Assembly (NCBI GenBank): GCA_900455155.1
Contig: UGUC01000002.1
Coordinates: forward strand, 1,550,001-1,614,000
Length of the DNA stretch: 64,000 bases
Reading direction: 5' to 3'
DNA from: Providencia stuartii
GTDB lineage: Bacteria; Pseudomonadota; Gammaproteobacteria; Enterobacterales; Enterobacteriaceae
Within the stretch, counting starts at the first letter, position 1; each line of letters starts with the position of its first letter. Positions 41,897 through 54,355 of the stretch are shown one piece after another. The notes beneath the pieces are model-generated. The model had not been told where the DNA came from, searched no databases, and saw nothing but the letters and a program-made list of their open reading frames with translations. The position numbers and the translations under genes are program-made.

Positions 41897-42036
41897 AGCG
41901 ATTTTTTATAAAACGTACCTAATTACTATATTGAAATTGTAACAAAATGCGACAAATAAGTGAGCGCAGAATGAATTATTTACATTAAAAAATAATTATT
42001 CCTGATAAGTAGACATATAACACTGTCTTTTGTGAA

Positions 42037-42375
42037 TTATTGATACATTCTCCAGAGGTAGATCAATATCGCCGCTGAGAGACACCAGACAACCGTCGCA
42101 GACCCTAAACAAAACCACGCTGAAAATTTTGTGGCGAGCCAATAGACTGTCAGTAAATACAATAGATATGGAATTAATGACCATATACCAAATAATGCGG
42201 TCTTACGTAGTGCTAATGCTCCCTGCTCTTGAACAATGATCACATGGGCGATCAAGGCAAATGTTGGGAACAAAGGTACTAAACCTGCTATATAAAATGT
42301 CTTACTTTTTGATAGTAAAGCAATAATTAAAACGGCTAATGCCCCTAATGAACACTTTAAGAACAATGAAAGCAT
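42037..42375 (-). CDS. GlpM family membrane protein
   Basis: The 112-residue protein has four hydrophobic segments and matches the GlpM family pattern: MLSLFLKCSLGALAVLIIALLSKSK, then YIAGLVPLFPTFALIAHVIV-like, then GIWSLIPYLLYLLTVYW. GlpM was named from Pseudomonas, where it affects alginate production and glycerol metabolism; its molecular role is unsettled. It is a single gene with an intact frame and an AT-rich promoter region on its 5' side, back to back with the chemoreceptor gene. Confidence 0.8.
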   Translation of the reverse strand: MLSLFLKCSLGALAVLIIALLSKSKTFYIAGLVPLFPTFALIAHVIIVQEQGALALRKTALFGIWSLIPYLLYLLTVYWLATKFSAWFCLGSATVVWCLSAAILIYLWRMYQ

Positions 42376-42561
42376 AGTGGTATCTTATTATTTAATAACA
42401 TTAACAGTTATATTATCTCTAAATATAAAAAAGTAATCAGTTATTTTTTTGCTTAGATATATTGCTGTGCTACCAAAAAATAATCATTATGAAACAATAA
42501 GTTAATTTCAACTCCCTCGATTAAGCCCTCGTTATATTTCGGTTAGCATTCAGTTTGAATA

Positions 42562-42588
42562 TAAAGTATACGCATTTCCTGCCGATAC
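42562..42588 (+). promoter_or_regulatory. Sigma-28 (FliA) promoter of the chemoreceptor gene
   Basis: TAAAGTAT (42562-42569), an 11-base spacer and GCCGATAC (42581-42588) match the flagellar sigma-28 consensus TAAAGTTT-N11-GCCGATAA at 13 of 16 positions. Transcription would start near 42595, leaving a leader of about 140 nt. It ties the receptor to the flagellar regulon. Confidence 0.9.
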
Positions 42589-42627
42589 CATTAGGGAATA
42601 CCTACACCTGACTTCTGTATGACCACC

Positions 42628-42672
42628 ATAAGGTGTGTAGCAAATCACTTAGCGATTTGATCATCACCTTAT
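42628..42672 (+). repeat. Nested hairpin in the chemoreceptor mRNA leader
   Basis: ATAAGGTG (42628-42635) pairs with CACCTTAT (42665-42672), and inside it CAAATC (42641-42646) pairs with GATTTG (42654-42659). It lies in the predicted 5' UTR between the FliA promoter and the start codon at 42737. No T-run follows the stem. Confidence 0.55.
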
Positions 42673-42736
42673 ATCAAATAAGTCGTTTATTTGTACGTGT
42701 TGAAACATGTTACCGACAGTATGTAAGGAAATAATA

Positions 42737-44374
42737 ATGATGTTCGCGACTTCACAAAAAACTGATTCCCCTTTTTCCCGGTTCTCATTTTCAGGTCTTA
42801 AAACAACAACTCTCATTTGGATATTATCTGGATTACTGATCCTACTATTACTCTCTTCATGTTGGTTATTTTTTAGTTATCTTAAAAATTATCAAACGGC
42901 ACTAGAAAGACTAGATGATATTTATCAAGAGCAGTCTGCACTAAATGATACATGGCAATCTCTTTTACAGGCTCGAAATACCTTAAATAGAGCCAGCTCA
43001 AGACATTTGTTAGTGATAAACAAAATGCAAACTGCTAATACTGATATTGATAGTTTAGTTCAACAATTTCAGGAGAAGATGAATAAAACCGAATCACAAT
43101 GGGCAACTTTTACAGAATTAACACAAAATAAAAACGAATTAGCATTTAATGAGTTACAACAAAGCTATACTCAATTACATTCAGCGTTAATGGAACTATC
43201 TCTATTTTTAGTTCAAGGAAAAACTTATGAATTCTTAAATCAACCTACACAAGGTTTTCAAGATACTTTCGAACAAAATTTCAATTATTATCATCAGCAG
43301 TTAAATCAGGGTTATCATGATATCACCGCGGCAAGCGAAGAATTGTATCGCAAAAGTCTGATTGGTATTATCGCGGTGATCATTAGCCTAACATTGGTAA
43401 CCTTACTCGTACGTTTAGTTCTACAACATTTATTTATTCGCCCTCTTAATCAAGTCATTGATGGCATAGAAAAAGTCAGTCAAGGGGTCCTTCACCATCA
43501 TTTTGACAATAAAGGGTTAGCAGAAATTAAACTGTTGAAACAGCATGTTTCGAATATGCAGAGTAAGTTAATTAATATCGTCAAAAATATCTATTCTAAT
43601 ACCCATACTATCAAAGATGAGATCGGTGATATCACTCAAATGAATCAGGACCTATCTATTCGTGCAGATCAACAAGCTGCTGCTATTGTGGAAACGGCTG
43701 CAAGTATAGAGGAATTAGATTCATCCTTTAAACTTAATAGCGCCCATACTCATGAATCCTGCCAACTAATGGCACAGAACGGCATTACTATTGATAAGAG
43801 TAGTGAACTTATTTCTGACGTCGTTGAGAACATGGATGATATCGTTGATTTCTCTAAAGAGATCAGCAAAATCACATCAACCATTGATAATATTGCCTTT
43901 CAAACTAATTTATTGGCTTTAAATGCCGCAGTAGAGGCCGCCCGAGTTGGCGAGCATGGCAAAGGTTTTGCTGTTGTTGCAAATGAGGTACGTGAGCTGT
44001 CGATGAGCTGTAATCAAGCATCTAAAGAAATCAAAGTGCTGATTGATAATTCAAATGAAAAAATTCATCACTGCTTCCAATTAGCCGCTGATGCTAACGA
44101 TAATATTGTGGCTATCGCAAGAAGTACCGCTAATATTAATGAAATGATACAGAACATCTCGCATGCGTCTAATGAGCAGACTCATGGTGTTGGACAAATC
44201 CATATTGCAATTAATGAACTCGATAACACCACCCAAGCGAATGCGGCAATGACGAAAGAATTGCAAGGTTCATTACAATCCTTAAAAACTCAGTCTGAAT
44301 TACTTGAGGAGATCATTGCGACCTTTCACATTGAACCTACCTCTACACCAACCAAATCGCATAACCAAGAATAA
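42737..44374 (+). CDS. Methyl-accepting chemotaxis protein
   Basis: The 545-residue receptor has a first membrane segment (about 28-50), a periplasmic four-helix-bundle sensor (about 50-210), a second segment (about 212-235), HAMP (about 235-290) and a long cytoplasmic coiled coil. The signalling tip reads [37 protein letters not shown] with no insertion. The C-terminus THNQE-like tail lacks the NWETF pentapeptide, so CheR and CheB binding would rely on other receptors. I prefer ATG 42737 (with GGAA upstream) over one 30 bases earlier. A FliA promoter precedes it. The ligand is unknown. Confidence 0.93.
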   Translation: MMFATSQKTDSPFSRFSFSGLKTTTLIWILSGLLILLLLSSCWLFFSYLKNYQTALERLDDIYQEQSALNDTWQSLLQARNTLNRASSRHLLVINKMQTANTDIDSLVQQFQEKMNKTESQWATFTELTQNKNELAFNELQQSYTQLHSALMELSLFLVQGKTYEFLNQPTQGFQDTFEQNFNYYHQQLNQGYHDITAASEELYRKSLIGIIAVIISLTLVTLLVRLVLQHLFIRPLNQVIDGIEKVSQGVLHHHFDNKGLAEIKLLKQHVSNMQSKLINIVKNIYSNTHTIKDEIGDITQMNQDLSIRADQQAAAIVETAASIEELDSSFKLNSAHTHESCQLMAQNGITIDKSSELISDVVENMDDIVDFSKEISKITSTIDNIAFQTNLLALNAAVEAARVGEHGKGFAVVANEVRELSMSCNQASKEIKVLIDNSNEKIHHCFQLAADANDNIVAIARSTANINEMIQNISHASNEQTHGVGQIHIAINELDNTTQANAAMTKELQGSLQSLKTQSELLEEIIATFHIEPTSTPTKSHNQE

Positions 44375-44391
44375 GCCATACTCGTCCAAAC

Positions 44392-44418
44392 AAGGTAGTT
44401 ACTCAGTAACTGCCTTTA
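44392..44418 (+). terminator. Terminator after the chemoreceptor gene
   Basis: AAGGTAGTTAC and GTAACTGCCTT form a stem with one G-T pair and a 3-base loop, ending in TTT. Confidence 0.65.
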
Positions 44419-44518
44419 CGACTGTCTAGAAAAGCATTTTTAATTGGATATTCATTGCTTTTTGTCTGATATAACAGTAAGACTAATTAGCTATTCACCA
44501 ATTAAATAATGAGTAAAA

Positions 44519-45361
44519 ATGACAATAAAAATATCTGTACTTGTTGATAACAATACCCTTATCGATAGCTACTTTTGTGGTGAGCCAGGTGTTTGCTACC
44601 ATATCGAAGCTGATGACCATAAAATTCTTTTTGACACTGGTTACTCCGATATTTTTATCGATAACGCACACACATTAGGGATAGACCTTGCTACGATCAC
44701 TGATTTAGCCCTGTCTCACGGACATAACGACCATACATGGGGACTGAATCATTTAATACAGCACTACGATAGACGTAATTGCTATTTTCCACAAAAGATC
44801 CGCTTGATTTACCATCCAGATGCACTTCTTCCAAAGCAATTTGACACCAAAGTGATTGGTGCCAATATCCCCAAAGATGTATTAAAGGCTTATTTTGATA
44901 ACTATGAAACAGATAAGCCGTTTTACCTTTCCGACAATGTTATATTCTTAGGGCAGATCCCGAGAAATAATACTTTTGAAGGGAAAGAACCTATTGGAAC
45001 GACGATTAATGCAGACCATCAAACTATTGATGACTATGTTTGGGACGATAGTGCATTGGCAATAAAAACCACGGAAGGGTTGATTATAGTTACCGGATGT
45101 TCGCATTCAGGTATTTGCAATATTGTTGAATATGCAAAACAAGTGACAAAAATAGATAAGATAGTGACAGTCATCGGCGGTTTCCATTTACAAGAAGCCT
45201 CTGATGAGGTTTTAAATCAAACTGGGCACTATTTTAGCCAACTTAATGTCGATCAAATACATCCCTGCCATTGTACGGATTTAGCGGCTAAAATTCATCT
45301 TTCCAAGTTTGCAGCCATTAAAGAAGTTGGCGTTGGATTAGTGTTAACTTACCCTTCATAA
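44519..45361 (+). CDS. MBL-fold metallo-hydrolase, beta-RFAP/dihydropterin-like subfamily
   Basis: The 280-residue protein has the metallo-beta-lactamase fold: LFDTGYSDIFIDN, the metal motif SHGHNDHTWG (HxHxDH), VTGCSHSGICNIVEY, VIGGFHLQ and a final CHCTD. This arrangement, with GCSH and GGFH, is the subgroup annotated as 7,8-dihydropterin-6-yl-methyl-4-(beta-D-ribofuranosyl)aminobenzene 5'-phosphate synthase, a methanopterin enzyme; in enterobacteria that reaction is implausible, so the true substrate is unknown. It is a single gene with a clean terminator. Confidence 0.85.
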   Translation: MTIKISVLVDNNTLIDSYFCGEPGVCYHIEADDHKILFDTGYSDIFIDNAHTLGIDLATITDLALSHGHNDHTWGLNHLIQHYDRRNCYFPQKIRLIYHPDALLPKQFDTKVIGANIPKDVLKAYFDNYETDKPFYLSDNVIFLGQIPRNNTFEGKEPIGTTINADHQTIDDYVWDDSALAIKTTEGLIIVTGCSHSGICNIVEYAKQVTKIDKIVTVIGGFHLQEASDEVLNQTGHYFSQLNVDQIHPCHCTDLAAKIHLSKFAAIKEVGVGLVLTYPS

Positions 45362-45373
45362 TTAAATCAAATT

Positions 45374-45406
45374 GAGTGACGATAAAAATCTTTTCGTCAC
45401 TCTTTA
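45374..45406 (+). terminator. Intrinsic terminator after the MBL-fold gene
   Basis: GAGTGACGA (45374-45382) and TCGTCACTC (45394-45402) form a 9-bp stem, followed by TTTATGTTTTT. Confidence 0.85.
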
Positions 45407-45509
45407 TGTTTTTCAGCGAAATAACAGTAAAAAAGTCACCATTGCAACATGGCGTTAACATGATTGACTTATTTTCAATGTTTTTAGTAAATTAATGATA
45501 GTGCTATAA

Positions 45510-45901
45510 TTAAACTCGAGAGCCAAGGTCACCATCTGCTTTTTCACCAGCAATCATGCGTGTTAATTCTTCACAACGCACGATTTTCCCTTCAGATAAA
45601 TGGAAGCAGGCAAATACTTCAAATTCACTTGACATCGCCGCTCCTTTTTCTCAGCATGTGCAATATGTTGGGTATGTACACAGTCTTGCCCTTCGGCAAT
45701 GGATTTTATGGTAATACTAATATTATTCGTGGCCTCTTTTAATACCTTAAGATGCGCAACAAATTCTTCATAATTAATTTTTTTACCGTCGACAATTTGT
45801 ATGTAGTTTGGCGAAAAATATTGTTCAATCACTTCCACTGAACCAATCTCTTTGCCAAGCACATCCGTTAGAGCTTGTTCAACAAATTTTATCTTATTCA
45901 T
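45510..45901 (-). pseudogene. NTF2/SnoaL-like small protein; frame broken
   Basis: The product starts MNKIKFVEQALTDVLGKEIGSVEVIEQYFSPNYIQIVDGKKINY, typical of the SnoaL-like, nuclear-transport-factor-2 fold cone. The frame shifts at about 45639-45645, beside a T-run, by two extra bases (or one missing); the other frame continues SSEFEVFACFHLSEGKIVRCEELTRMIAGEKADGDLGSRV, the classic end of this family. Corrected, it has about 129 residues. Members include steroid isomerase-like enzymes and many without known function. The reaction cannot be assigned. Confidence 0.78.
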
Positions 45902-46171
45902 TCTTTATCCCATTTAGTTTATATATCATGATTTGATAGATATCTTGGCATCGACGTGTTATTTCAAGCTTACCTTTAAAAAATTATCATAAAATGCCTA
46001 GAAACAGATAAAAAGTGCGAACAAAAGCCGACAAAAAACATTTTATTGTTTATGGTTTTTAGCCTTTTGCGGAAGGATGATATAATAATTCGGCTCACAC
46101 ATTTATTTGAGGGTAAACAGTCGGTTCTATGACCGCCATTGAAGATAAGTTAACTCAAAACATAATAAAAC
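45902..46171. other. Intergenic region between the NTF2-like gene and cat, no gene seen
   Basis: About 270 AT-rich bases that hold the promoter side of the NTF2-like gene and the 3' side of cat. I see no ORF or RNA gene. Confidence 0.5.
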
Positions 46172-46196
46172 AGGGCTTCACTAGATATGAAACCCT
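46172..46196 (-). terminator. Terminator after cat
   Basis: Read on the minus strand, AGGGTTTCA pairs with TGAAGCCCT (one G-T pair), then GTTTTATT. It lies just beyond the cat stop at 46213. Confidence 0.7.
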
Positions 46197-46212
46197 TTAA
46201 TTTAACCTGAGC

Positions 46213-46855
46213 TTATTTTAATTTACTGTTACACAACTCTTGTAGCCGATTAATAAAGCGTGCAACATGGAAGCCATCACAAACTGCATGATGAACCTGT
46301 ACTGAGAGCGGCAATAACAGTCTATCCCCTTCTTGCTGATATTTTGCCATTGTTATAATGGGTGCAAAATAATCGGTAAAATTAGCAACATTTAAATTAA
46401 AGCTATCAAAATTAACCCAAGGTAATGCTGAAATATTTAAATGATTTTCTGGTGTTACCCCTTGAGGAAATAACTTGGTATCACTTTTATAACGTTCCAT
46501 TACCGATAAATAATTCACCATAAATTGATCAATATCGGATGAGTATGGGCAACTCAGTGCTGAAAATGTCTCTGTTTCTTGATGGAATACGGTGAATTGT
46601 GGGTCGACTGAATCCCATACGATCAATTCATCATCTTTTATCGCCATTCTCAACTCATCAAATTGATTCACGGCCTGAGCAATCAGATAGATCATTACCG
46701 GATAAAACTTATACGCTGAATCATCCAATGACTTTTTTTAACGTCGTGATATCAATTTTGCTTGTTAAGCTAAAACCACATGGTAAACGATGCCGATAAA
46801 ACTCAAAATGCTCACGGCGAACCCAATTTTTTACATCAAATTTTGTATAGTTCAT
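46213..46855 (-). pseudogene. cat: catA-type chloramphenicol acetyltransferase; one frameshift
   Basis: The enzyme acetylates the 3-hydroxyl of chloramphenicol with acetyl-CoA. The minus-strand ATG at 46855 gives MNYTKFDVKNWVRREHFEFY. One extra base in the seven-T run 46733-46739 breaks the frame before SLDDSAYKFYPVMIY; removed, the gene has 214 codons including the stop, normal for CatA trimers. The active-site VQVHHAVCDGFHVARF, with the catalytic second His and the structural Asp, is intact, as are ELRMAIKDDELIVWDSV and ETFSAL. No mobile element is nearby, so this is a resident chromosomal gene as in other Proteeae. A hairpin covers its ribosome binding site. Confidence 0.92.
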
Positions 46856-46862
46856 AACATAT

Positions 46863-46908
46863 CCCTTCTGAATTTTTATTTACTAAATGACTTTAATCAG
46901 AAGGGCAT
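46863..46908 (-). promoter_or_regulatory. Possible translational attenuator in the cat leader
   Basis: On the minus strand the leader reads ATG CCC TTC TGA (46908-46897), then a 25-base spacer, then TCAGAAGGG (46871-46863) ahead of the cat ATG at 46855. CCCTTCTGA and TCAGAAGGG are perfect 9-base complements, so the cat Shine-Dalgarno AGAAGGG would be paired with the end of a three-codon ORF (Met-Pro-Phe). A GA-rich but poorly spaced site precedes that ORF. Similar SD-hiding stems control inducible cat genes in Gram-positive bacteria. Confidence 0.55.
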
Positions 46909-47116
46909 TCTCTCTGTCTGGATGGATAACATTTTCCCTCCACTTTTAGCTCAAAATGCGATAGGTAATAATAATAGCAAAATTCCGCACAAACACTAAA
47001 CCCTAACTAAAAACATCCATCATATTTCTAGCATGTCTAAATGATCCCGTCATTTTTATCGCTGTTGCTCACGATAATCAGCTACATTTCCCGAGTAATT
47101 CGCCTTAAGAAGCGGG

Positions 47117-47393
47117 TTATCTGTAGCAAAAGAGAATATAAATTATTACTACCAATACGATAAGAATAACTATACTAAAAATTATCAAGGTCATCCTTTC
47201 TTCATTATCAATCTGTTTTGCTATTACCTCTGGCTTCTCTATTTTCTCCATTTCACGTTGATACTTTGTTACTGATTGCTTCTTTGCTTCCCTGCTTTTT
47301 ATCAAACAGTGACAAAATAATAACCGGAAGGATAAGGACCAGAGCAATAAAACCGATAATGATTGAGAATGTAATAACAATTAGCCCATCCAT
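47117..47393 (-). pseudogene. Small two-helix membrane protein of unknown function; one frameshift
   Basis: The ATG at 47393 has AGGAG upstream and starts MDGLIVITFSIIIGFIALV, a membrane segment. One extra base in 47296-47300 breaks the frame after LSLFDK; the other frame gives a charged stretch SREAKKQSVTKYQREMEKIEKPEVIAKQ and a second membrane segment IIFSIVILIVLVVIIYILF at the C-terminus. Corrected, it has 91 residues. I do not recognise a family. Confidence 0.6.
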
Positions 47394-47604
47394 AAAACTC
47401 CTGTTATTAATATGTTATTGTATTACTTTTATACCAATACAAACCAACAAATATTTTTATATCTTCCCCATATATTTTTTTCTAAGCTCTTCAATACTAG
47501 GTCTATCACTTTTGTCTTTTGGTAAATTAATTATGGTAGAAATAATATAATACCTACCTTAAGGCAGGTAACCCAAAAAGAACAATCAAATTAATTTAAG
47601 ACAA

Positions 47605-47634
47605 CAAAAAACGGGAGCCATTACGCTCCCGTTA
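47605..47634 (-). terminator. Intrinsic terminator after icd
   Basis: ACGGGAGC (47611-47618) and GCTCCCGT (47625-47632) pair perfectly; read on the minus strand the stem is followed by a run of Ts (the A-run 47605-47610). It serves icd. Confidence 0.9.
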
Positions 47635-47655
47635 TTAATTATATTACGCAACAAA

Positions 47656-48909
47656 TTACATATGGCTAATAATTGCGTCGCCGAACTCGCTACATTTCAG
47701 TAGTTTAGCGCCGTCCATCAGACGTTCGAAGTCATAAGTTACGGTCTTAGCTTCGATTGCGCCTTCCATACCTTTAACGATTAGGTCAGCCGCTTCTGTC
47801 CAGCCCATATGGCGTAACATCATCTCTGCGGAAAGAATAATTGAACCTGGGTTCACTTTATCCTGACCTGCATACTTAGGTGCTGTACCATGTGTTGCTT
47901 CAAACAGTGCGCATTCTGAACCAATGTTTGCACCTGGAGCGATACCGATACCACCAACTTGTGCCGCCAATGCATCAGAAATATAGTCACCATTTAGGTT
48001 CATACATGCGATAACATCATATTCCGCTGGGCGCAGAAGAATTTGTTGTAAGAACGCATCAGCAATCACATCTTTGATAATGATGTCTTTGCCATTTTTT
48101 GGATTCTTAATTTTCACCCATGGGCCGCCATCAAGTAGCTCACCACCGAACTCTTCTAATGCCAGTTGGTAACCCCAATCTTTAAAGGCACCTTCAGTGA
48201 ACTTCATAATGTTGCCTTTATGAACCAAAGTCACTGAATCACGACCGTTATCGATAGCATATTCAATCGCAGCACGAACTAGACGTTTTGTTCCTTCTTC
48301 TGAGCAAGGTTTAACGCCAATACCACAATTTTCTGGGAAACGGATCTTAGTTACACCCATTTCATTTTTCAGGAAATTAATGACTTTATCTGCTTCTGCG
48401 CTACCTGCTTTCCACTCAATACCCGCATAGATATCTTCTGAGTTTTCGCGGAAGATAACCATATCAGTGAGTTCAGGTTGCTTAACAGGACTTGGCGTAC
48501 CTTTATAGTAACGCACAGGGCGTAGACAGATATAGAGGTCGAGTTGTTGACGTAGCGCTACGTTCAAAGAACGAATACCACCGCCAACTGGGGTTGTCAG
48601 AGGGCCTTTAATTGAAACACGGTAATCACGGATTAAATCGAGAGTTTCTTGCGGTAACCAAACATCTTTACCATAAACTTGAGTAGATTTTTCGCCGGTA
48701 TAGATTTCCATCCAAGAAATCTTGCGCTCGCCGTTGTAGGCTTTTTTAACTGCTGCATCAACCACTTTCAACATCGCTGGCGTCACATCAACACCAATAC
48801 CATCACCTTCGATATAAGGAATGATCGGGTTGTTCGGAACATTCAGTTTGCCTTTAGCATCAATGGTAATTTTAGCGCCTTCTGCCGGAACTACTACTTT
48901 GCTTTCCAT
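47656..48909 (-). CDS. icd: icd, NADP-dependent isocitrate dehydrogenase
   Basis: Icd oxidatively decarboxylates isocitrate to 2-oxoglutarate in the TCA cycle. The 417-residue protein matches E. coli Icd (416 aa): [17 protein letters not shown], the substrate loop [14 protein letters not shown] with the serine phosphorylated by Ace[19 protein letters not shown], metal-ligand aspartates in [19 protein letters not shown], and the NADP-binding [16 protein letters not shown]. The frame is clean. It is divergent from rluE, as in E. coli. Confidence 0.98.
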   Translation of the reverse strand: MESKVVVPAEGAKITIDAKGKLNVPNNPIIPYIEGDGIGVDVTPAMLKVVDAAVKKAYNGERKISWMEIYTGEKSTQVYGKDVWLPQETLDLIRDYRVSIKGPLTTPVGGGIRSLNVALRQQLDLYICLRPVRYYKGTPSPVKQPELTDMVIFRENSEDIYAGIEWKAGSAEADKVINFLKNEMGVTKIRFPENCGIGVKPCSEEGTKRLVRAAIEYAIDNGRDSVTLVHKGNIMKFTEGAFKDWGYQLALEEFGGELLDGGPWVKIKNPKNGKDIIIKDVIADAFLQQILLRPAEYDVIACMNLNGDYISDALAAQVGGIGIAPGANIGSECALFEATHGTAPKYAGQDKVNPGSIILSAEMMLRHMGWTEAADLIVKGMEGAIEAKTVTYDFERLMDGAKLLKCSEFGDAIISHM

Positions 48910-49715
48910 TAACCTCTCCTTTCACTTGCGCATTTGCTTGTTAATTTTTTGTAAGAGACCTGTCAATACTACTTCAAACTTTCTCTAACGCCAATGGTTA
49001 GTCGTTCAAGGTTTTATGCGGATCGCATTAAACGTACTGACTGACTCACATTTTTTGTTGATTTAGTTAACACATTTCCCATTAAATCAACAAGGTACGA
49101 TAAAAGCCTAATCTTAAAGAAATTACGTAACCAAGATGTTGCTTCGATGATTTAGTGAATAAATGAATAGTTGTTGAAAAAAGAGACTATTTGCAGTTTA
49201 TCTTAAATGCTATTAAGAAAAATTCGTTTTGCTCACATAAACTAGGTTTATTAAAGCAATTTATCATTGTAAATTAATAGGTTTTAACAGATTTAATGAT
49301 TTTAAAGTTTTTTATTATGTTATTTGGTTTTTTTAATTAATAACCATTGATAAAAATAAGCTCTATTATTCTTCTGTTAAGTTTATCAATAAGATAAACT
49401 CATAGACCTTAGATGTATAAAATTAACATCTTTAGATAGAGATACAACTTTAAATATAAAAAATCATTCTCAAACTTAATAAATAATAAACTATCTCCGT
49501 CTCCTTATACTTTTATATCTTTCATTTTGAACTTTTTTAAATGCCCCTCTTTAAATGACATTTTTTATCTTCTCTTTGTGATTGACAATAAACCTCATCT
49601 CCCTCCTTGCTCTTTTGTGTCATTTTTCTTAAAAATCAACTACACTGAAAGCTCAGCCAACATTTTGTTGGCCTGTTTTTATCAATATTTAGTTAATCTG
49701 TTAAAATGGATTCTC
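48910..49715. other. icd-rluE divergent intergenic region with an inverted repeat
   Basis: About 800 AT-rich bases with no supported gene. TTGTTGATTTA (49055-49065) and TAAATCAACAA (49083-49093) are perfect 11-base inverted arms around a 17-base loop that contains GTTAAC, about 150 bases upstream of icd. It may be an operator or a hairpin in a long leader. An in-frame upstream extension of rluE to 49527 is AT-rich, hydrophobic and not family-like, so I exclude it. Confidence 0.55.
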
Positions 49716-50390
49716 ATGTCTACATCGAATTATAAAGCTAGACCACCAGCCAGTAAGAAAGCGCCGCGCAAGTTTGGGTCAAAAGCCACCTCTGAGCATT
49801 TTCGTTCTTCATTGTCATCTCGGACTCAATCTAAGCCCCTTACGTCGCGTAAAGTGATCTTATTTAATAAACCTTTCGATGTATTACCGCAGTTTACCGA
49901 TGAGCAAGGCCGAGATACCCTAAAAAAATATATTCCAATTACCGATGTTTATGCGGCTGGCAGGTTAGATCGTGACAGCGAAGGATTACTCATTTTGACT
50001 AATGATGGGAAATTACAAGCGCGTTTAACACAACCGCAAAAAAACACCAATAAAGTCTATTATGCGCAAGTTGAAGGTATCCCTGATGACGCGGCTCTTG
50101 TGAAATTTCGCCAAGGTCTGACTCTTAAAGATGGTCCGACACGCCCTGCTGGTATAGAACGAGTCAATGAACCTGATTGGTTATGGCCGAGAACCCCACC
50201 AATTCGTGAACGTAAGAACATCCCGACTAGCTGGCTAAAAATCACACTTAGTGAAGGAAGAAATCGTCAAGTTAGGCGCATGACGGCGCATATTGGTTAT
50301 CCGACTTTGCGGCTAATTCGCTATCAAATTGGTGAGTATACTCTTAATAATTTAGCACCTGGTGAATGGAAGGAGATCACTCTTGTTTAA
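49716..50390 (+). CDS. rluE: rluE, 23S rRNA pseudouridine(2457) synthase
   Basis: RluE converts U2457 of 23S rRNA to pseudouridine. The start at 49716 gives a basic, disordered N-tail [15 protein letters not shown], then the conserved [20 protein letters not shown], the catalytic Asp in [18 protein letters not shown], and [30 protein letters not shown]. The length of 224 residues fits E. coli RluE (217 aa). The ribosome binding site is weak (GGA at 49708). It overlaps nudJ by eight bases, so the two are co-translated, as in E. coli. Confidence 0.95.
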   Translation: MSTSNYKARPPASKKAPRKFGSKATSEHFRSSLSSRTQSKPLTSRKVILFNKPFDVLPQFTDEQGRDTLKKYIPITDVYAAGRLDRDSEGLLILTNDGKLQARLTQPQKNTNKVYYAQVEGIPDDAALVKFRQGLTLKDGPTRPAGIERVNEPDWLWPRTPPIRERKNIPTSWLKITLSEGRNRQVRRMTAHIGYPTLRLIRYQIGEYTLNNLAPGEWKEITLV

Positions 50391-50832
50391 ACCTCATGTT
50401 ACTGTCGCAACGATTGTCCATGCGAAGGATAAGTTTTTGGTTGTTGAAGAATGGGTTAATGGCAAACCGACGTGGAACCAACCCGCAGGTCACCTAGAAG
50501 CAGATGAAACACTATTAGCCGCTGCTGAACGTGAATTATTCGAAGAAACGGGCATTAAAGGGCGACCGCAAAAACTGCTTAAAATTCACCAATGGATAGC
50601 TCCCGATAATACCCCCTTTATTCGCTTTCTCTTTGCATTGGAACTGCCTGAGCGTTGTGATACCCAGCCACAAGATAGCGATATCACTTGCTGCCATTGG
50701 GTGAACGCGCAAGATATTTTGAACAGTGATTGCTTGCGTTCACCGCTTGTCGCCGAAAGCATACGTTGTTTTCTCGAAGGCACCCAATATCCACTTGATG
50801 TGTTATCCGCATTTGGGGAGCACTTTGGCTGA
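50383..50832 (+). CDS. nudJ: nudJ, Nudix phosphatase (HMP-PP/nucleoside phosphatase)
   Basis: NudJ hydrolyses nucleoside di- and triphosphates and the thiamine precursor HMP-PP. The Nudix box is complete: [23 protein letters not shown] choose the TTG at 50383 because AGGAG sits seven bases before it and it gives [14 protein letters not shown], the family N-terminus; an ATG at 50362 would add an unlikely MNGRRSL. The length is 149 residues (E. coli 153). It overlaps the rluE end by eight bases. Confidence 0.92.
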   Translation: MFKPHVTVATIVHAKDKFLVVEEWVNGKPTWNQPAGHLEADETLLAAAERELFEETGIKGRPQKLLKIHQWIAPDNTPFIRFLFALELPERCDTQPQDSDITCCHWVNAQDILNSDCLRSPLVAESIRCFLEGTQYPLDVLSAFGEHFG

Positions 50833-51004
50833 TTCACGTTGTGTCACAACACGGCTGGCTCTAAGCGCTAACAGATACTTATCGTTTGCGGGTATGCCAA
50901 TACCCATTTCGAGCAGAAATCATGATTAGAATATTCCCCCTGCTAACGCTGGCGTAACAAGGGTACAACATGGTAAAGTATGGGGCTTAATTTTTCCGCA
51001 GTGA

Positions 51005-52118
<1,114 letters not shown>

Positions 52119-52120
52119 TT

Positions 52121-54145
<2,025 letters not shown>

Positions 54146-54175
54146 TTTTCACCTTTTTAAGTCCTCTCTCTAAGC

Positions 54176-54209
54176 AAAAGTAGGCAGGAAATATCCCGCC
54201 TACTTTTAC
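54176..54209 (+). terminator. Intrinsic terminator after purB
   Basis: AAAAGTAGGC (54176-54185) pairs with GCCTACTTTT (54198-54207). Confidence 0.85.
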
Positions 54210-54355
54210 TGTTTCTGCCCATATCTTGGGTTTGTTTGCCTTTGGTTTACTTAATCACTTGTTGTAAAGCGCTTATCTTTTTACCATAGAGCTTCTAATG
54301 CTATTCTTGTTGCAATAATATCGAGCAATTCTCTCTTTTTAATGTGAGGTTTTAG

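Noticed and set aside
34215..42400. Prophage, integrative element or toxin-antitoxin island
   Set aside because: No integrase, transposase, att-like direct repeats, tRNA target or recognisable toxin pair was seen.
44519..45361. Methanopterin synthesis enzyme
   Set aside because: The subgroup name matches, but that pathway is not expected in this lineage; only the MBL fold is supported.
49527..49715. Upstream extension of rluE by 63 codons
   Set aside because: The extension is hydrophobic and unlike RluE; the ATG at 49716 gives the family's usual length.
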